Shown here piece after piece: positions 60,587-64,000 of a stretch of 64,000 bases of DNA (the first letter of the stretch is position 1; each line of letters begins with the position of its first letter). Below the pieces are notes generated by a model. It searched no databases. It had not been told where the DNA came from and was given only the letters and a program-made list of their open reading frames with translations. A program made the translations under genes and the position numbers. The stretch spans positions 1-64,000 of the forward strand of contig NZ_JACCGK010000007.1 of the NCBI RefSeq assembly GCF_013416325.1. The letters are read 5' to 3'. Source of the stretch: Vreelandella sedimenti. GTDB taxonomy: Bacteria; Pseudomonadota; Gammaproteobacteria; Pseudomonadales; Halomonadaceae.

Positions 60587-62758
60587 CTACTCCAGCGGTA
60601 TCGACCAGAAGTAGGTCTCGCCGGAACTATCGTCCACACCGTCGTTGTCGCTGACCAGCCAGGCGTTGCCATTATCGTTGACCGCCATTCCTTCAACCTT
60701 GTCCACCACAAAGCCGTTGTAGCTGGCTAGGTCGGGAATCAGGTCGCGTACTAGCTGTTTCTCGACCACCGGCAGCTCACCGCCCAGCGGGGCGGGTTCC
60801 AGGCCGTCCAGGGCAATGCGGGTCACTTGCTTGACCTTCGCCTCGGCGCCGATCTGGTTGTCACGCTCAATCAAATACAGCCAATCGCCATGGGCGGTGA
60901 TTTCGGAGAGGCCAATCCAACCCTGTTCCACGTTATCCAGCGGGTAGTGAACAGCGCCCCACTCGCCACTGTCGATATCAAAACGCAGCAGCTTGGCCAT
61001 GCCTTCGGGGTCATCCTGCCAGGGGCGCTGTACCGCCAGCCAGAGCTGATTATCAATCCGCGTAACGCCTTCCAGCCCCCACTTCAGCGACTGCTGCGCG
61101 AGCACATCGGGCAACGCAATTCCCTGATCAATCTCGCCGTCGGCGTCAGCATGATAGAGGGTGTTGGCAAGGCCTTTAGCATTGCCTTCAGATGCGATCC
61201 AGAAGCCACCCTTGCCATCGGTGGTGATACCTTCCATATCCAGGCCCAAGGCAGACTCACCGTTGCGGGTCACATCCAGCGCCTGGGTAATTCGCGCTGG
61301 CGATGCTGATGGGTCGATTGTGAAGATGCGCGGCTGGGCGCTGTAGAAGCTATCGTTGACCGCATAAAGTACGTCGTCAGCGGCGACTAACCCGGAAAGC
61401 GCGCCCCAGCCGATCAGTTCATCGGCGCCCGCCGAGGTCAGGGTGGGGTAGACCGCTGGCGCATCCTGGTATTGGTAAATCATGACATGGGCGCGGGGGC
61501 CGCCGTCTTCGCCCAGATCCCCTTCATTGGCGGTGGCTAACAGGCCACGGCTGGGAATCGCCACGGCGCCTTCGGGAGACAGGCCCGAGGGCAGTAGCTG
61601 GGTGAGCTGCGGTTCGGCCAGGCTGCTAACGTCATAAACGCCCACCAGCGAGCCGCGCTCGGAAAGCAGGAAGACATAGGGCGTACCTTCGAACACCGCA
61701 AATTCCATCCCTTCCGGCTCGCTGCCTTTGGCATCCGAACGCTTATCGGGATAATGACCCGCTTCAATCACCGCGCGCTCGAATGAAGTACCTGACTCGT
61801 ATACCACCTCGCCGCGCTTGTTGAAGATCGTCCAGCCGCGCGCGCCGCCATCCATATCGCCTTCGTTGGCAATAGCGAAGTGGTCGTTGTCGATCCACTG
61901 CAAAGCGTCCGGCTCGCGCAGGCGCTCGGCTTGCTGCTCGTTGAAAATCAGCGCACCGTCATCGCTGGCGTCAATGCCGTCCAGGTCGACAGTCCCGGCA
62001 CTGAAATCAGCCACCACCTTTCCAGCGTAGTCGAGCACCACCAGGTGGTTGTTCTCCTGCACGGTGACGACGGTCTCACCCAGGGTGTTGATATCGACAA
62101 ACTCCGGCTCTGGATCCTCGGGGGCGATCTCGGCGAGCCCGGTTACGTCAGCGTAGAGCAGGCTATCGCAGTTAACCAGCCCTTCCGCATTGATCGCCAC
62201 CAGTGCCACGGAACCGCCGGGCATCTGCGGTACACGTCCATCACCCGCCTCTTCGTCGCGTTCGTTCTCAATGGCGACAGCGACAAAGCGCCCATCGGGG
62301 GCCGCAGCGGAAGCCACACTATCGGGCTGTCCGTCCAGCGGGCAGGAGGAGAGTATCTCGCCACTGGCTAAATCGACCGTGCGCAGCTCACCGGAAGGTT
62401 CGCTGTAGGAGGCCGATGTATTCACTCCGACATAGGCCATATTGCCGAGCACCGAGACGGCCGTAGGCTCGCCATCCATAACGATATTACCCAGCGGTTG
62501 CGGATTAGCCGGGTCGCTGATATCGATGCGTCCGATCACGCCCAGCGGGCTATCGGTATACACCAGCGTCATGCCATCACCGGAGGCCGCAATGATTTCA
62601 GGCGCGGTCTCGCGTGTACGATCCTCGCCCTCGGCCATATTATCGGGAACCGCGAAGCTGGCGATGCGGTTGAAATGTTTATCTGCCGCGCCTGCTGCTT
62701 GCGTGGCGGCCAGCACAGCAGCCAGCGCCAACAGGATTGGTCTGCGTTTGAGTATCAT
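60587..62758 (-). CDS. periplasmic esterase/phytase-like beta-propeller protein
   Basis: A 723-residue exported protein. A clear signal peptide (core ILLALAAVLAATQAAGA) is probably cleaved near residue 24. The N-terminal half is a beta-propeller-like region with repeated segments such as TVDLASGEILSSCPLDGQPDSVASAAAPDG near 125. The C-terminal half matches the esterase-like activity of phytase domain (GKGGFWIASEGNAKGLANTL near 515, then WYSxIP-type end FWSIPLE). The protein is acidic, as expected for a halophile periplasm. Phosphate- or ester-hydrolase activity is suggested by family only. No partner gene lies near; the last residues FWSIPLE fit the domain end. Confidence 0.8.
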   Translation of the reverse strand: MILKRRPILLALAAVLAATQAAGAADKHFNRIASFAVPDNMAEGEDRTRETAPEIIAASGDGMTLVYTDSPLGVIGRIDISDPANPQPLGNIVMDGEPTAVSVLGNMAYVGVNTSASYSEPSGELRTVDLASGEILSSCPLDGQPDSVASAAAPDGRFVAVAIENERDEEAGDGRVPQMPGGSVALVAINAEGLVNCDSLLYADVTGLAEIAPEDPEPEFVDINTLGETVVTVQENNHLVVLDYAGKVVADFSAGTVDLDGIDASDDGALIFNEQQAERLREPDALQWIDNDHFAIANEGDMDGGARGWTIFNKRGEVVYESGTSFERAVIEAGHYPDKRSDAKGSEPEGMEFAVFEGTPYVFLLSERGSLVGVYDVSSLAEPQLTQLLPSGLSPEGAVAIPSRGLLATANEGDLGEDGGPRAHVMIYQYQDAPAVYPTLTSAGADELIGWGALSGLVAADDVLYAVNDSFYSAQPRIFTIDPSASPARITQALDVTRNGESALGLDMEGITTDGKGGFWIASEGNAKGLANTLYHADADGEIDQGIALPDVLAQQSLKWGLEGVTRIDNQLWLAVQRPWQDDPEGMAKLLRFDIDSGEWGAVHYPLDNVEQGWIGLSEITAHGDWLYLIERDNQIGAEAKVKQVTRIALDGLEPAPLGGELPVVEKQLVRDLIPDLASYNGFVVDKVEGMAVNDNGNAWLVSDNDGVDDSSGETYFWSIPLE

Positions 62759-63099
62759 GATGGAGTTAATCCCTTGCTTAAGCTTAAGAAACGACTGATT
62801 AAGTTATTAAACTTGCTATGTCCGATTAACTATCCAACACCATGGCGATGTCAGGCTTATGACACTCACAGGCTAAGTTAGCGCCGTTGGCTATCGGCCA
62901 CACCTCAGCGCTAAACGCAGGTTGCCGCGAAAATGTTAGATGGGTAAGCAGTGAAGGAACACATAGGGGAAAAGGGAAGCGGGGAAATCGATAGGTTAAA
63001 AGGGGCTTTAGAACAAAAGCAGCCAGTCAGCACTGACTGGCTGCTTTTTAGCTAGTTTTGGTTGCTAGCATGCTTCTATACATACGCTCGATAGGCGTT
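62759..63099. other. intergenic region before bfr
   Basis: About 341 bases. It contains the promoter region of the phytase-like gene (at the left, minus strand) and the terminator of bfr (63015-63048). No open frame with a ribosome site and no clear repeat beyond the hairpin was seen. Confidence 0.6.
63015..63048 (-). terminator. strong terminator of bfr, usable in both directions
   Basis: AAAAGCAGCCAGTC (63015-63028) and GACTGGCTGCTTTT (63035-63048) form a perfect 14-pair stem with a 6-base loop. The A run of the left arm reads as a U run for the minus-strand bfr transcript, which stops at 63100. Confidence 0.88.
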
Positions 63100-63582
63100 T
63101 TACTCGTCGCCTGCCATCTGCATTTGGCGTTGCATGTAATTCTGAATACCCACCTTGTCGATCAAACCAAGTTCCGTTTCGATGTGGTCGATATGCTCTT
63201 CTTCGTCGGCGAGCAGATCGCGGAGCATATCGCGGGTAACGTAATCTTTAACGCTTTCGCAATAGGTGATGGCTTCAATGTAGTCGTTGCGGCCATCGTG
63301 CTCAATTTTTAGATCGCTTTCGAGCATCTCTTTGACGTTTTCGCCAATGTGCAGTTTGCCCAGGTCTTGCAGGTTGGGAATGCCTTCCAGGAATAGAATG
63401 CGCTCGATGATCTTGTCAGCGTGCTGCATCTCTTCGATGGACTCATCGTATTCCCACTTGGCGAGTGCTTTTAGGCCCCAGTCTTTGTACATCTTGGCGT
63501 GCAAAAAGTACTGATTGATCGCAACCAGTTCGTTGCCAAGCGCTTTATTGAGATGCTCAATAACTTTCGTATCACCTTTCAT
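63100..63582 (-). CDS. bfr: bacterioferritin Bfr
   Basis: A 160-residue ferritin-fold subunit that stores iron in a 24-mer cage. Ferroxidase ligands are recognisable: E18, E51 with H54 (EEMQHADK), E94 and E127 with H130 in [10 protein letters not shown]. The haem-ligand methionine is M52, so this is a haem-binding Bfr. AAGGTG lies 5 bases before the ATG. The ferredoxin gene bfd lies upstream on the same strand, 191 bases away. No Fur box is convincing in the gap. Confidence 0.96.
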   Translation of the reverse strand: MKGDTKVIEHLNKALGNELVAINQYFLHAKMYKDWGLKALAKWEYDESIEEMQHADKIIERILFLEGIPNLQDLGKLHIGENVKEMLESDLKIEHDGRNDYIEAITYCESVKDYVTRDMLRDLLADEEEHIDHIETELGLIDKVGIQNYMQRQMQMAGDE

Positions 63583-63773
63583 GACGTCACCTTTTCTACT
63601 GTAATGCTGATGTTTAATCTAGTTTAGACAATACGATCAAGCAGTTACGTTTGGAGAAGAGTATAGGCACAAATAGCTATACCCCCAGCGTTTCTGAGAG
63701 TATAGATAAGATGACTAAAAGTTCAAGCAAATCAGTTATTTGCTAAAGATAACCCTAACAATAGTGATTCGCG

Positions 63774-63980
63774 TCACACGGCGTAGGCAAGGCCCATATC
63801 GGCTTCTTGACGTGCTTCCTGAACGGCATCGCGGGTAATTGATTTAGCGTAGCACGCGCACTTACCGCACTGCGTTGCGCAGCCGGTTGCCTCGCGTACT
63901 TCTCGCCAGCTGCGCGCTCCGTCGCTAACGTGCTGGCGAATTTGATGATCGGTTACTCCCTTGCACACGCAAACGTACAT
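63774..63980 (-). CDS. bfd: bacterioferritin-associated ferredoxin Bfd
   Basis: A 68-residue [2Fe-2S] protein that reduces and releases iron from bacterioferritin. The four cluster cysteines appear as CVC at residues 4 and 6 (MYVCVCKGVTD) and CxxC near residues 38 and 41 (GCATQCGKC), with one extra cysteine each side. AGGTGTC lies 3 to 6 bases before the ATG near the right edge. Bfr lies just downstream. Together they form an iron storage and release pair. Confidence 0.95.
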   Translation of the reverse strand: MYVCVCKGVTDHQIRQHVSDGARSWREVREATGCATQCGKCACYAKSITRDAVQEARQEADMGLAYAV

Positions 63981-64000
63981 GGCGACACCTCATAAAAATC

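Noticed and set aside
63583-63773. Fur box between bfd and bfr
   Set aside because: AT-rich pieces such as GATAAGATGACTAAA resemble part of the consensus but no convincing 19-base match is present.

Overview
The window looks like a chromosomal segment of a halophilic gammaproteobacterium, most likely Halomonas or a close relative in Halomonadaceae. This rests on protein character and gene content: TrkAH potassium uptake, a bioBFHCDA operon, aceK, opgGH, several TRAP, ABC and AbgT transporters, and a moderately high G+C content broken by a few AT-rich gaps. No rRNA, tRNA, CRISPR array, prophage or transposase was seen. Every gene recognised is a normal intact chromosomal gene, except trkA, which is cut by the left edge.

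Layout. 1-3916: trkA (3' end), trkH, a TraB-family membrane protein and a convergent tapT-like DTW-domain gene. 4081-9774: a compact, overlapping biotin operon bioB-F-H-C-D-A that covers pimeloyl-ACP supply (BioC/BioH) and ring assembly. 9796-12478: a composite inverted repeat, a sirtuin and aceK. 12641-17643: ethanolamine use (eutBC and a permease on the minus strand, with a divergent eutR-like AraC regulator). 17727-21825: osmoregulated periplasmic glucan genes opgGH. 22207-24552: a dual GGDEF/EAL protein. 24553-25681: an AT-rich islet around a small XRE regulator. 25682-29418: a methyltransferase, a PepSY membrane protein, a TIGR03643 small protein and a COG0523 GTPase behind a Zur-like box.

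29513-40798 is the most unusual region. A TRAP transporter and a LeuCD-type hydratase lie on the minus strand, then a GntR/HutC regulator. A plus-strand operon follows: an isocitrate-lyase/PEP-mutase family lyase, an isochorismatase-like amidase, two PuuE-like deacetylase-fold hydrolases and a fumarate-reductase-like flavoprotein. Two near-identical perfect palindromes flank the regulator, one in front of each arm, which suggests a single regulon. The enzyme classes fit a hypothetical route from a cyclic imide or amide, through a half-amide and an alkylated dicarboxylate, to an alkylmalate that is cleaved to a 2-oxo acid. This is inference.

40881-44718: a LysR regulator divergent from an M20 amidohydrolase and an AbgT transporter. 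44726-48659: minus-strand housekeeping genes (truC, tcdA, DUF1653, recQ-like). 48776-58011: a LysR regulator divergent from a complete peptide-type ABC importer plus two M20 peptidases. 58144-63980: sodC, a CstA-type transporter, a periplasmic phytase/esterase-like protein, and the iron-storage pair bfr and bfd. Overall, the segment mixes housekeeping and cofactor genes with several separately regulated uptake-plus-hydrolase modules for organic nitrogen and acids.
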